Counted from the stretch's first letter, positions 38,168 to 46,980 are shown. The stretch is 64,000 bases of DNA from Dietzia cinnamea NBRC 102147 (GCF_001571065.1 NZ_BCSW01000016.1:1-64000), one strand, 5' to 3'. The notes: a model not told the origin generated them from the letters alone. Program-made: numbers and translations.

Positions 38168-39136
38168 GTGTCCACCTCGAAGTCGCAACGCCTGGTCAAC
38201 CTCGTCATCTGTCTGAGGTCGACCAACGCGTTCCTGTCGGCCGACGAGATCCGCCGGATGGTCCAGGGTTACGACGACTGCGAGTCCGAGAACGCCTTCC
38301 TGCGGATGTTCGAACGCGACAAACGGGAGCTGCGTGACGTCGGCGTGCCGCTCGAACAGGGCGCGTCGCTCGCGCCCGGCTCGCCCGCCGGGTACCGCAT
38401 CCCCGCCCACGGATACGAGCTGCCCGAGATCACGCTGACGCCGGAGCAGGCCGGCGTGCTCGCCGTGGCCGCCGAGGTGTGGCGCGAGGGGGAGAGGGCC
38501 GCCCGCGCCGGCGGGGCGCTGGCCAAGCTCACCGCCGCCGGGATCGACCCCGTCCACGACGCCGGCGCCACCGTCTCCGTGGCCGACCCCGCCGAGCTCG
38601 CCACGGCCGCCCTGGTGGCCGAGGCGGTCGCCGAGGGCACCGGCCTCACCTTCTCGCACACCCCGGCAGGCGCCTCCGACCCGCGGACGCGCCGGGTCGA
38701 ACCGTGGTGGACAGGCTCCCGCCACGGGCACTGGTACCTCGTCGGCCACGACCTCGACCGCGGCGAGCCCCGCACCTTCCGGCTCGTGCGCATCTCCGAC
38801 GTCAAGGCGACGCGCGCCGCCCGGACCGTCCCCGTGCCGCCCACCGAGCAGGTCCTGGCGCTGCTCGACGACGCCGTCTCCCGCCTCAACCCGCTGCTCG
38901 AGGCCACCGTGTGGGTGGCCGACGGCCGCGCCGCCGAGCTGCGCGCGATGGCCCGGTCAGCCACGCCCGCACAGCGCTTCGGCAGGACGGGCGCCGATCT
39001 CGGTCTCGCCGCGCCGCTGGGCGAACTGTCCGCGCTGGTGGCCGCGCAGGGTCCCGATGCCGTCGCCCTGGGACCGGCGGAGCTGCGGGTGCGCGTCGTG
39101 TCGATCCTCAGCGCCGCCGAGGAGGCCGTCCGATGA
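38168..39136 (+). CDS. pafB: WYL-domain transcriptional regulator PafB
   Basis: A 322-residue regulator with an N-terminal winged helix (SQRLVNLVICLRSTNAFLSADEIRRMVQGYDD) and a WYL domain in the middle (RVEPWWTGSRHGHWYLVGHDLDRGEPRTFRLVRISDV, about 175-210), followed by a WCX extension. In mycobacteria PafB and PafC act together as an activator of the LexA-independent DNA damage response. The stop overlaps the pafC ATG by 4 bases. Confidence 0.93.
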   Translation: MSTSKSQRLVNLVICLRSTNAFLSADEIRRMVQGYDDCESENAFLRMFERDKRELRDVGVPLEQGASLAPGSPAGYRIPAHGYELPEITLTPEQAGVLAVAAEVWREGERAARAGGALAKLTAAGIDPVHDAGATVSVADPAELATAALVAEAVAEGTGLTFSHTPAGASDPRTRRVEPWWTGSRHGHWYLVGHDLDRGEPRTFRLVRISDVKATRAARTVPVPPTEQVLALLDDAVSRLNPLLEATVWVADGRAAELRAMARSATPAQRFGRTGADLGLAAPLGELSALVAAQGPDAVALGPAELRVRVVSILSAAEEAVR

Positions 39137-40107
39137 GTCCCCGCACCGTCCCGCTCGCGACGCTGCTCAGCGTTGTCCCGTACTTCCACACCCGCGGTCC
39201 CGTCCGGGTGACCGACGCCGCACGCGACCTCGGCATGAGCGAGAAGCAACTCCGCGACGCCCTGTGGCAACTGTGGTCCTGCGGCCTGCCCGGCTACGGC
39301 CCCGGTGATCTCATCGACCTGGCCTTCTCCTCCGAGGACCTCGACGACGCCGAGATGGTCGAGGTGACGTTCACCGCCGGCATCGACCGCCCCGTGCGCC
39401 TCACCGCCGCCGAGGCGGTCACCCTGGAGACCGGGCTGGCCGTGTTCCTCGGCCAACCCGAGGTGATCGACCAGACCGCGCTACGCGACCTGCTCACGAC
39501 GCTGCGCGCAGCCACCGGCGAAGACGCCCGCGTCACCGCGGATGACACGCGCCGCGAGTCGGCGGACTCCGACGCGGACGTGGTGCGGACCGCGGTGCAC
39601 GACGGCCGGGCGCTGCGCTTCGTCTACCACTCGGCGAGCTCTGACACCTCCACCACACGCGTCGTGGACCCGGCCCGCCTGTCCGTCGCCGACGGTCACT
39701 CCTACCTCCACGGCGTGGACCGCTCGTCCGGTCAGTGGCGGACCTTCCGCACGGATCGGATGAGCGGGGTGGAGGAGGTGGGACCGCGCCGCGCGCTCGG
39801 CCCGGAGCCACAGGACGACGGCGAGGGGGACGTCCGCCTGGAGGCCGCCCGTGTCCCGGCAGCCGCAGCGTGGTTCCTCGACGAGTTCCGCTTCCACACG
39901 GTGGTCCGCCGCCCCGACGGCGATCTGGACGTCGAGATCGCCTATCACGACCGTGCGTGGCTGCTCCGCTTCCTGCTCGGGCACGCCGATGTCGTGCGTC
40001 CCGCGGACCCCGGGCTCGCCGCCGAGGTCGCCCGCCGTGCCGCTGAGGGCCTGGCCGTCTACGAGACGGGCGACGACTCTGGCGACCAGCGCGTGAATTC
40101 CCGGTGA
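39133..40107 (+). CDS. pafC: WYL-domain transcriptional regulator PafC
   Basis: A 324-residue partner of PafB with the same layout: N-terminal winged helix (LLSVVPYFHTRGPVRVTDAARDLGMSEKQLRDALWQLWSCGLPGYGPGDLI), WYL domain (RTAVHDGRALRFVYHSASSDTSTTRVVDPARLSVADGHSYLHGVD, about 150-195) and a WCX C-terminal extension. The WYL pocket is thought to sense single-stranded DNA. Translation is coupled to pafB by the ATGA overlap; 97 bases then separate it from tatA. Confidence 0.92.
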   Translation: MSPRTVPLATLLSVVPYFHTRGPVRVTDAARDLGMSEKQLRDALWQLWSCGLPGYGPGDLIDLAFSSEDLDDAEMVEVTFTAGIDRPVRLTAAEAVTLETGLAVFLGQPEVIDQTALRDLLTTLRAATGEDARVTADDTRRESADSDADVVRTAVHDGRALRFVYHSASSDTSTTRVVDPARLSVADGHSYLHGVDRSSGQWRTFRTDRMSGVEEVGPRRALGPEPQDDGEGDVRLEAARVPAAAAWFLDEFRFHTVVRRPDGDLDVEIAYHDRAWLLRFLLGHADVVRPADPGLAAEVARRAAEGLAVYETGDDSGDQRVNSR

Positions 40108-40168
40108 ACGACGAGGTCACGGGGGGTTTCCTGGGTTTGCGAGGTGTCGTCGCCGGCGGCGGGTGCGC

Positions 40169-40174
40169 TAGCAT
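40169..40174 (+). promoter_or_regulatory. probable -10 box of tatA
   Basis: TAGCAT lies 30 bases before the tatA ATG. The leader of about 24 bases carries CGGAGGT at 40194-40200. Confidence 0.4.
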
Positions 40175-40204
40175 GGAAACGTTGTCAGACAAACGGAGGT
40201 TGAC

Positions 40205-40645
40205 ATGGGTGCGTTGAGCATCTGGCACTGGCTCATCGTCCTCGCGGTGGTGCTCCTGCTCTTCGGTTCGAAGAAGCTCCCGGACGCCGCCCGCGGCCTC
40301 GGACGGTCGATGCGCATCTTCAAGTCCGAGATCAAGGAGATGCAGAACGACGACAAGCCGGCCGAGGACCAGGAGCCGCAGGCGCTCACCCAGGGTCAGC
40401 CGAACCCCGCCCAGTACGCGCAGCCACAGGCGAACCAGTACCAGCCCCAGGCTCCGCAGCAGTCACAGGCGCAGCCTCCGCAGCAGTACCAGGCGCAGGG
40501 GCAGCAGCAGGGGCAGGCCCCGGCCCAGGGATACCCGCAGGCTCCGCAGCAGCCCTACCAGCAGCCGGCCCCCCAGCAGGGTCAGCAGCAGTTCACCGAC
40601 CCCACCGCCCCGTACCACGGCGGCCAGGGCCAGCAGGGGCAGTAG
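40205..40645 (+). CDS. tatA: Sec-independent translocase subunit TatA
   Basis: A 146-residue protein. The short membrane helix [16 protein letters not shown] (residues 6-21) with following [26 protein letters not shown] (amphipathic helix) is diagnostic. The C-terminal about 90 residues are almost wholly Gln, Pro, Ala, Gly and Tyr, much longer than the tail of typical TatA proteins. It exports folded proteins with TatC, 12 bases downstream; no tatB is seen here, as expected because it is usually elsewhere. Confidence 0.94.
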   Translation: MGALSIWHWLIVLAVVLLLFGSKKLPDAARGLGRSMRIFKSEIKEMQNDDKPAEDQEPQALTQGQPNPAQYAQPQANQYQPQAPQQSQAQPPQQYQAQGQQQGQAPAQGYPQAPQQPYQQPAPQQGQQQFTDPTAPYHGGQGQQGQ

Positions 40646-40657
40646 GCCGCCTCGTCC

Positions 40658-41740
40658 ATGACACAGACCGGGACCACGGACACCGGCGCCACCCGTCAGG
40701 GCGGCGCCGGTCGCCTGCTGTCCAAGCGACGCCGCAGGCCACGTAACCCCGACGGCACCATGCCGCTCATCGATCACATCTACGAGCTGCGGACCCGCCT
40801 GCTCATCTCGGTGGCCGCGATCGTGGTGACGCTCGGCTTCGGCTTCTGGTGGTACGGCACCGGGTTCCTGGGCGTGCCGTCGCTCGGCGGCATCCTCACC
40901 GGCCCCTATTGCGACATCCCGCCCGGCGCCCGCCTCCAGCTGGGCGACGCCGGCGACGAGTGCCGCCTGCTCGCGACGGGGCCGTTCGAGCAGTTCATGC
41001 TCCGCCTCAAGGTCGCCGCCACCGCCGGCATCGTCCTGGCCAGCCCGGTCTGGCTGTACCAGCTGTGGGCGTTCATCACGCCCGGCCTGCACAAGAACGA
41101 GAAGCGCTACGGCATCGTCTTCACGATCCTGGCCGCCGTCCTGTTCATCGGCGGCGCGGTCCTGGCGTACGTCGTGATCGTCCACGCGTTGGAGTTCCTG
41201 CTCTCGATCGGCGACAACGTCCAGACCACGGCACTGTCCGGCACGCAGTACTTCACGTTCCTCATCCAGCTCATCCTCATCTTCGGTGTGAGCTTCGAGA
41301 TCCCTCTGCTCATCGCCATGCTCAACGTGGCGGGCGTCGTGAGCTACGAGGCGCTCGCTCGGTCGCGACGCGGCATCATCATGGGCATCTTCGTGTTCGC
41401 CGCCGTCGCCTCGCCCGGCCAGGACCCGTTCTCCATGCTCGCCCTCGCGGTGGCCGTGTGCATCCTGGTCGAGGCGGCCATCCAGTTCGCCCGACTGCAC
41501 GACAAGCGCAAGAAGAAGTCCCGCGAGGACTGGCTCGAGGTGGACGACGAGTCCGCGTCCCCGCTCGCCCCCGCCGACGGCCTCGGCGGTGCCGGCCCGC
41601 TCGAACGACCCGAACCACTGACCCGACCCACCCCCTCCGCCGGTGCCGGCACCGGTGTACCCGGTACCCGCGCGCCCGGCGACACCCGACCGCTCCAGGC
41701 CCCGGCCGGCGGCGGTTCGATCTATGACGACATCACCTGA
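40658..41740 (+). CDS. tatC: Sec-independent translocase subunit TatC
   Basis: A 360-residue membrane protein with six transmembrane helices that recognises twin-arginine signal peptides. MPLIDHIYELRTRLLISVAAIVVTLGFGFWWYG starts the domain (about 35-70), FMLRLKVAATAGIVLASPVWLYQLWAFITPGLHKNEKRY is the most conserved block, and FGVSFEIPLLI follows. The last about 75 residues are a charged and Pro/Gly-rich tail. The helicase gene starts inside its last 17 bases. Confidence 0.95.
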   Translation: MTQTGTTDTGATRQGGAGRLLSKRRRRPRNPDGTMPLIDHIYELRTRLLISVAAIVVTLGFGFWWYGTGFLGVPSLGGILTGPYCDIPPGARLQLGDAGDECRLLATGPFEQFMLRLKVAATAGIVLASPVWLYQLWAFITPGLHKNEKRYGIVFTILAAVLFIGGAVLAYVVIVHALEFLLSIGDNVQTTALSGTQYFTFLIQLILIFGVSFEIPLLIAMLNVAGVVSYEALARSRRGIIMGIFVFAAVASPGQDPFSMLALAVAVCILVEAAIQFARLHDKRKKKSREDWLEVDDESASPLAPADGLGGAGPLERPEPLTRPTPSAGAGTGVPGTRAPGDTRPLQAPAGGGSIYDDIT

Positions 41741-44384
41741 CGAGACCTACCCCGACGACCTGCTGGAGGGGTTCCTCTCCGGCGAGGGCTTCGCGCCCGA
41801 TCCGTTCCAGCTCGAGGCCTTCGCGGCCCTGGACGCCGGCCGGAACCTGCTCGTGTCCGCACCGACGGGCTCCGGCAAGACCCTCGTCGGCGAGTACGCG
41901 GCCTACCGCGCCCTCGCCGGCGGCGGTCGGTGCTTCTACACCACGCCGGTCAAGGCGCTGAGCAACCAGAAGTTCCGACAGTTCCGCGAGCGCTTCGGCC
42001 CCGAGAACGTCGGCCTGCTCACCGGTGACCACTCGATCGACGCGGACGCCCCCATCGTGGTGATGACCACCGAGGTGCTGCGCAACATGATCTACAGCGC
42101 CTCGTCGGCACTGCACGACCTCGACTGCGTGGTCATGGACGAGATCCACTACCTCGGCGACCGCTCGCGGGGCGTGGTGTGGGAGGAGATCATCCTCACC
42201 CTCGACCCGGCCGTCCTGCTCGTCGGGTTGTCCGCGACGCTGAGCAACACCGACGAGCTGGGGGACTGGATCACCGAGATCCGCGGCGACACCGCCGTCG
42301 TACTCTCCGAGCACCGTCCCGTGCCGCTGGCCCACATGCTCTACACGGACGGCGATCTCGTACCCGTCCGCGCCGCCGCCGACCAGCGCCGGCGGGCCCG
42401 GTCCGGGTACCACGACGAACGGATGGCCTCCCGCCCGCGCGCGCAGTGGGCCCGCCGTCAGGACGTCATCGAGCGGCTCGACGACGAGCACCTCCTGCCC
42501 GCTATCTACTTCGTGTTCTCCCGCGCGGGCTGCGACGGCGCGGTCGCGCAGATGCGCCGGGCCCGGCTGCGTCTCACGACCGGTGAGGAAGCCCGGCGCA
42601 TCGCCTCGCACGTCGACTCCGCGGTCGCGCAGGTCCCGCAGCCCGACCTCGACGCGCTCGACTTCGCCGCGTTCCGCGCCGGGCTGGTCAACGGGCTCGC
42701 CGCCCACCACGCGGGGATGCTGCCGCTGTTCCGCACGATCGTCGAGGAGTTGTTCTCGGCCGGGTTGATCAAGGTGGTCTTCGCCACCGAGACACTGGCG
42801 CTGGGGATCCACATGCCGGCCCGCGCCGTGGTGCTCGAGAAGACGACCAAGTTCAACGGCGACACGCACATGATGCTCACGTCCGCCGAGTACTCGCAGA
42901 TCACGGGGCGCGCCGGCCGACGCGGCATCGACACCAAGGGCACGGCGGTCGTGTTGGACCAGCCCGACCTGGACCTGGACGCGCTGGCCGCGCTCGTCGA
43001 CACTCCGCGGTTCCCGCTGTACAGCGCCTTCACGCCGGACTACTCGATGGCCGTGAACCTCGTCGAGCAGCTCGGGGTGGAGGAGGCCACGACCCTCATC
43101 GGACGGTCGTTCGCCCAGTTCCAGACCGACCGCACGCTGGTGTCGCGGTCTCGCGCCATCGAGCGCCGCGCCGACGAGCGCGACCGGATGCGCGCCTCGC
43201 TGGAGGAGGCCGGGGGCGACGCGGACCTCGACGAGTACATGGGCCTGCGCGCCGAGCTGAGCAGGCTCGAGCGCAGGGCCGAGAAGGCCACGCGCGACGA
43301 CCGGCTCGACTCCGTGCGGTCGGCCATGCTCAAGCAGACCGCAGGCTCCGTCATCACGGTGGGTCGCAAGCGGTTCGGCATGGTCGCGACCGTGCTGCAG
43401 GTGCGGACCGACATCCCCTCGGACCCCGCGTTACTCTGCCTCACCGACACCGGGTGGACCGGCTGGCTGCGCCAACACGACTTCGCGGCACCGCCCGTGC
43501 CGGTCGGGCGCGTGGATCTGCCCAAGGGCCGCCGCAAGCTGGACGGGCGGGCCAAGCGCGCGCTGGTCCAGCGTATGGAGCACCTGCGGGGCAAGGCCAA
43601 GGGGCGCATGAAGAACGCCGGCGGCAAGCCGGTCCGCAAGGATCCGCGGATCGCGGCGGCCCGCCGGGCTCTGCGGCAGCATCCGCTGCACGACGACCCC
43701 CGGATCGACAAGCTCGCCCGCCTGCACGAGCGGTGGGCCCGCGCCGACGCCGACGTGGCCGCCCTCACCGCCGAGGTCGACGCCGACGCGGACTCGTTGG
43801 CCCGACGCTTCCGCCGGATCGTCGACCTGCTCCGCCATCTCGGTTACCTCGAGAAGATCGACGGTGTCCTGCGTGCCACGGACGCGGGCCGCCTGCTCGC
43901 CGGGGTGCACACGGAGCAGGACCTCTTCGTGGCCGAGTGCCTGCGCCGCGGCGTGTGGCGGGGGCTCGACGCGGCCGGGCTCGCCGCCGTGATCGCGACC
44001 ATCGTCGCGCACCCGCGCACCGACTCGGCGATCCGAGAGCCCTCGGACGAGGTCCTACGGTCGGCCCTCGCCGAGACCGAGCGGGTCGCGGCCGACGTCG
44101 CCGAGGTGGAGCGTGCCCACCGGCTGCCCACGACCCCGGACCTGGACGCCGGGCTCGCGCCGGTCCTGCACCACTGGGTCTCGGGGGGCGCACTGGCCTC
44201 GATCCTCGCCGCGTCGTGGCAGGAGGGCGTCGAGCTCACCGCCGGCGACTTCGTCCGGTCCGCGCGACTCGTGGTGGACGTGCTCGCGCAGGTCGGCCAG
44301 GTCGCCGAGCCGGACCTCTCCCGCACCGCCCGCTCGGCGGTGGGGTCGCTGCGCCGCGGTGTCGTGCTCGACCACATGGCCTGA
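41724..44384 (+). CDS. helY: Ski2-like DEAD/DEAH helicase (HelY)
   Basis: An 886-residue superfamily 2 RNA helicase. Motif I APTGSGKT (about 49-56), Ia TPVKALSNQKFRQF, II MDEIHYLGD (about 137-145), III LSATLSNTDELGDW, IV IYFVFSRAGCD, V TETLALGIHMPARAVVLEKTTKF, VI SQITGRAGRRGID, then the DSHCT C-terminal domain (about 640-886). Homologue of M. tuberculosis HelY (Rv2092c). It begins inside tatC, so it is co-transcribed with tatAC. Its RNA target is unknown. Confidence 0.94.
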   Translation: MTTSPDETYPDDLLEGFLSGEGFAPDPFQLEAFAALDAGRNLLVSAPTGSGKTLVGEYAAYRALAGGGRCFYTTPVKALSNQKFRQFRERFGPENVGLLTGDHSIDADAPIVVMTTEVLRNMIYSASSALHDLDCVVMDEIHYLGDRSRGVVWEEIILTLDPAVLLVGLSATLSNTDELGDWITEIRGDTAVVLSEHRPVPLAHMLYTDGDLVPVRAAADQRRRARSGYHDERMASRPRAQWARRQDVIERLDDEHLLPAIYFVFSRAGCDGAVAQMRRARLRLTTGEEARRIASHVDSAVAQVPQPDLDALDFAAFRAGLVNGLAAHHAGMLPLFRTIVEELFSAGLIKVVFATETLALGIHMPARAVVLEKTTKFNGDTHMMLTSAEYSQITGRAGRRGIDTKGTAVVLDQPDLDLDALAALVDTPRFPLYSAFTPDYSMAVNLVEQLGVEEATTLIGRSFAQFQTDRTLVSRSRAIERRADERDRMRASLEEAGGDADLDEYMGLRAELSRLERRAEKATRDDRLDSVRSAMLKQTAGSVITVGRKRFGMVATVLQVRTDIPSDPALLCLTDTGWTGWLRQHDFAAPPVPVGRVDLPKGRRKLDGRAKRALVQRMEHLRGKAKGRMKNAGGKPVRKDPRIAAARRALRQHPLHDDPRIDKLARLHERWARADADVAALTAEVDADADSLARRFRRIVDLLRHLGYLEKIDGVLRATDAGRLLAGVHTEQDLFVAECLRRGVWRGLDAAGLAAVIATIVAHPRTDSAIREPSDEVLRSALAETERVAADVAEVERAHRLPTTPDLDAGLAPVLHHWVSGGALASILAASWQEGVELTAGDFVRSARLVVDVLAQVGQVAEPDLSRTARSAVGSLRRGVVLDHMA

Positions 44385-44417
44385 GCCCACCCGCCCCGGC
44401 GCGCCTCGCATCCCGCG

Positions 44418-44480
44418 CCCCTCATCGCGGCGCCGCACCCCCTCATCGCGGCGCCGCACCCCCTCATCGCCGCGCCGCGC
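44418..44480. repeat. three direct copies of a 21-base unit
   Basis: Three neighbouring copies of CCCTCATCGCGGCGCCGCACC, the third with changes, follow the helicase stop by 33 bases. Each unit contains GGCGCC. The copies do not lie in a coding region that I would accept. Confidence 0.8.
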
Positions 44481-44515
44481 CCGGAACCAAAAGTGGTCGT
44501 GATCAGCGTGGTCCT

Positions 44516-44565
44516 GGTCGTAATGGTCGGACTGGATCGCGCAATTCACCACGACCGTTACGACC
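44516..44565. terminator. 13-base inverted repeat between convergent genes
   Basis: GGTCGTAATGGTC (44516-44528) and GACCGTTACGACC (44553-44565) pair with only one wobble across a 24-base loop. It lies between the helicase (plus) and exonuclease (minus) 3' ends, so a bidirectional terminator is the simplest reading. The region just before it is also rich in GTGGTC repeats. Confidence 0.4.
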
Positions 44566-44600
44566 AATCCCCGCGTACGAGCTTCCCCGGCGGGCGCGGA

Positions 44601-45530
44601 TCAGACCTCGTCGAGGACCGCCGTCGCCTCCACCAGCCGGCCTATCGCGCGCGCCTGGCCCGTCGACTCGCCCAGCGACTCGATCCGCCCGGAGTCCACC
44701 GGCCCGCGACGGCCGTCCACGTCGCCGTCGAACCGCACGTCGAACGCACGCCCGCCCAGCCGGACCACCCCGCGCGCCGCGGTCAGGTAGTCGGCGCCCT
44801 CGGTGATCGCCTTCTGCTGGCGGGCGCTCATCGCCGAACCGGGGTCGCCCGCGGCGGCGATGATCCCGTCCAGGTCGCCGTACTCGCGCAGCAGCGTGGC
44901 GGCGGACTTCGCGCCGATCCCCGCGACGCCCGGCAGGCCGTCCGAGGCGTCCCCGACCAGCACGGCATAGTCCGCGTACACCCGCGCGTCGTCGCCCGCC
45001 GGCAGGTCGAAGCGTTCGGCCACGACCTGCGGGGTGTACGCGAGCCGCTTCTTCATCCCCGCCCCCACGTACACGACGGTGGTCGTCGCCGAGGCGAGCT
45101 GGAACAGGTCGCGGTCGCCCGTGACGACCAGCACCTCGCGATCACGAGCGGACAACGCTGCCAGCACGTCATCGGCCTCCGCGTCCTCCGCCCAGGCCTG
45201 GGTGAGGCCCGCGCCGCCGAGGACCTCGCGGATCGCGCCGACCTGCGGGCCCAGGGATGCGGGGGCGTCCTCCTCGCCGTCGTCACCCACCCGGTGCGCC
45301 TTGTACGACGGCAACAACTCCACCCGCCAGTCCGGACGCCACTGACGGTCCAGGGCGGCCACCAGGCCCGTCGGCGAGTACTCCTCGACCAGCACGGCGA
45401 CCATGTCGCAGAACCCGCGCACCGCGTTGGCCGGGGCGCCGTCGGGCCCGGTGATCTTCTCGGGCACGGAGTGGAACGCGCGGAACCACAGGCCGGCGCT
45501 GTCGAGAACCATGAGCGGGCCCTGGGACAC
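44601..45530 (-). CDS. 5'-3' exonuclease (polymerase I-type FEN domain)
   Basis: A 309-residue stand-alone flap endonuclease/5'-3' exonuclease like Rv2090. Acidic metal-binding clusters are LDSAGLWFRAFHS (about 9-21), AEDAEADDVLAAL and VTGDRDLFQL (about 110-145), and VLVGDASDGLPGVAGIGAKSAATLL (about 190-214) forms the helix-hairpin-helix that binds DNA. It removes RNA primers or flaps. The GTG start has AGGAGG; an ATG at 45512 is a second option. It is divergent from the peptidase gene across a tandem repeat. Confidence 0.92.
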   Translation of the reverse strand: MSQGPLMVLDSAGLWFRAFHSVPEKITGPDGAPANAVRGFCDMVAVLVEEYSPTGLVAALDRQWRPDWRVELLPSYKAHRVGDDGEEDAPASLGPQVGAIREVLGGAGLTQAWAEDAEADDVLAALSARDREVLVVTGDRDLFQLASATTTVVYVGAGMKKRLAYTPQVVAERFDLPAGDDARVYADYAVLVGDASDGLPGVAGIGAKSAATLLREYGDLDGIIAAAGDPGSAMSARQQKAITEGADYLTAARGVVRLGGRAFDVRFDGDVDGRRGPVDSGRIESLGESTGQARAIGRLVEATAVLDEV

Positions 45531-45544
45531 CGCGCCTCCTTATG

Positions 45545-45640
45545 GGTCGGGGTTCATGCCGGTCGGGGATCATGCCGGTCAGGGGTCATGCCGGCCGGGA
45601 GTCATGCAGATCGCCGGTCATGCAGGTCGGGGGTCGCGGA
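45545..45640. repeat. six degenerate tandem copies of a 16-base unit
   Basis: The repeated unit reads GGTCGGGGTTCATGCC and starts at 45545, 45561, 45577, 45593, 45609 and 45625. The first three copies are nearly identical and the last three drift. It sits between the divergent exonuclease and peptidase starts. The 16-base period is not a multiple of three, so it is not protein-coding. Confidence 0.85.
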
Positions 45641-45729
45641 CGACCACCGCCCGTCAGGCTAGTCGCCCTCGGCCACCAGCGCCGACCCCCGCCGCGCGCG
45701 TCCGCCCGCGTCGCCCGCTCCGCCGCGCA

Positions 45730-45741
45730 TAGTGTGGAGGC
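45730..45741 (+). promoter_or_regulatory. probable promoter of the M24 peptidase gene
   Basis: TAGTGT (45730-45735) ends 6 bases before the ATG. GGAGG also lies in those bases, but too near to the predicted transcript start to act as a leader site. Confidence 0.4.
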
Positions 45742-46848
45742 ATGCCGACTCCCGACCCGCAGCTCCACTCCACCCGCCTGACCGCCGTCCGCGACCGCGC
45801 CGGCGCACTCGGGATCGACCACGTGGTGGTGTACTCCGGCGAGGACATGTCCTACCTCACGGGCGAGCGCATGGACTCCCACGAGCGACTCACCGCGCTG
45901 GTCGTGCCAGTCGCCGGCGGCGAGCCGCTGCTCGTGCTGCCCGCGCTCGAGCTCACCGACGTCACCCGTCGCGCCGCCGAGCGCGTGGGAGCGGAGATCC
46001 ACCCGTGGTCCGACGGGACCGACCCGGTGCCGCTCGTGGCGGGGAAGGTCGCCGGGCGGGTGGCGGTCTCCAGCGCGCTACCGGCACTGCACCTGGTGCC
46101 GCTCCGTGACGGCGTCGACGGCGAGGTGGTGCTCGCCTCGGAGGTGATCGACCACGTGCGGGCCGTGAAGACCCCGGACGAGGTGGAGCAGCTCGCCGAA
46201 GCGGCCCGCCGTATCGACGCCGTGCACGCGCGCATGGGGGAGTTCCTCCGGGTGGGCCGGACGGAGGATCAGGCGGGCGAACTCATCACGGCGGCCATCG
46301 AGGCCGAGGGGCTCACGCACGCGGAGTTCGTGATAGTGGGATCGGGCCCGCACGGCGCCGACCCGCACCACGGCGTGTCGGACCGGGTGATCGAGTCCGG
46401 CGACATCGTGGTGGTGGACATCGGCGGCCCGCTGCCCAGCGGGTATCACTCGGACTGCACGCGAACGTACTCGATGGGGGAGCCCTCCGCCGAGGTCGCC
46501 GAGAACTACGAGGTACTGCAGGAGGCGCAGCGGTTGGCGCGCGAGGCCGTGCGGCCGGGCGTCGCGATCGGCGAGGTCGACGCAGCAGCCCGCGAGCACC
46601 TCGCCGCCGCCGGCCTGGGCGAGCTGTTCATCCACCGCACCGGCCACGGAATCGGGCTGGGGCTGCACGAGCCGCCGTTCGTCATGCCCGGGGCCGACAC
46701 CGTGCTCGAGGAGGGGATGACGTTCTCGGTGGAGCCGGGCATCTACCGGCCCGGGCAGTGGGGCGCACGGCTTGAGGACATCGTCGCGGTGACCGCCGAC
46801 GGCCGGCGCGACCTCAACACCGGGGAACGCGGCCTGCGGGTGCTCTGA
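45742..46848 (+). CDS. M24 family aminopeptidase (Xaa-Pro dipeptidase type)
   Basis: A 368-residue two-domain metallopeptidase. The N-terminal creatinase-like domain (1-130) precedes the pita-bread fold with all five metal ligands: two Asp in VVVDIGGPLPSGYHSDCTRTYS (about 218-238), His in HRTGHGIGLGLHEPP (about 300-314), Glu in FSVEPGIY and Glu in ARLEDIVAV. This is the Rv2089c (PepE) position in M. tuberculosis as I recall. It removes N-terminal residues before proline; cytoplasmic, with no signal peptide. Confidence 0.94.
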   Translation: MPTPDPQLHSTRLTAVRDRAGALGIDHVVVYSGEDMSYLTGERMDSHERLTALVVPVAGGEPLLVLPALELTDVTRRAAERVGAEIHPWSDGTDPVPLVAGKVAGRVAVSSALPALHLVPLRDGVDGEVVLASEVIDHVRAVKTPDEVEQLAEAARRIDAVHARMGEFLRVGRTEDQAGELITAAIEAEGLTHAEFVIVGSGPHGADPHHGVSDRVIESGDIVVVDIGGPLPSGYHSDCTRTYSMGEPSAEVAENYEVLQEAQRLAREAVRPGVAIGEVDAAAREHLAAAGLGELFIHRTGHGIGLGLHEPPFVMPGADTVLEEGMTFSVEPGIYRPGQWGARLEDIVAVTADGRRDLNTGERGLRVL

Positions 46849-46891
46849 CCGCTGACGCCCGCCCAGCCGCTCCCGGATCCGCTCCCCGGCC

Positions 46892-46980
46892 TGGCGTCTC
46901 GCTCCCGTCGATGCACGCGAGAACCGCAGCCGCTCCTCAACTTGGCGCCTCGCCCACCCCGCGGTGCGCGCGAGACGCCA
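46892..46980. repeat. perfect 11-base inverted repeat, 67 bases apart
   Basis: TGGCGTCTCGC (46892-46902) matches the reverse complement of GCGAGACGCCA (46970-46980). A partial direct copy TTGGCGCCTCGCC lies between them at 46942-46954. The 248-base gap 46849-47096 between the convergent peptidase and F420-type genes holds nothing else I can name. Confidence 0.5.

Noticed and set aside
45545-45640. Tandem repeat considered as a CRISPR array
   Set aside because: The units are head to tail without unique spacers and no cas genes are present.
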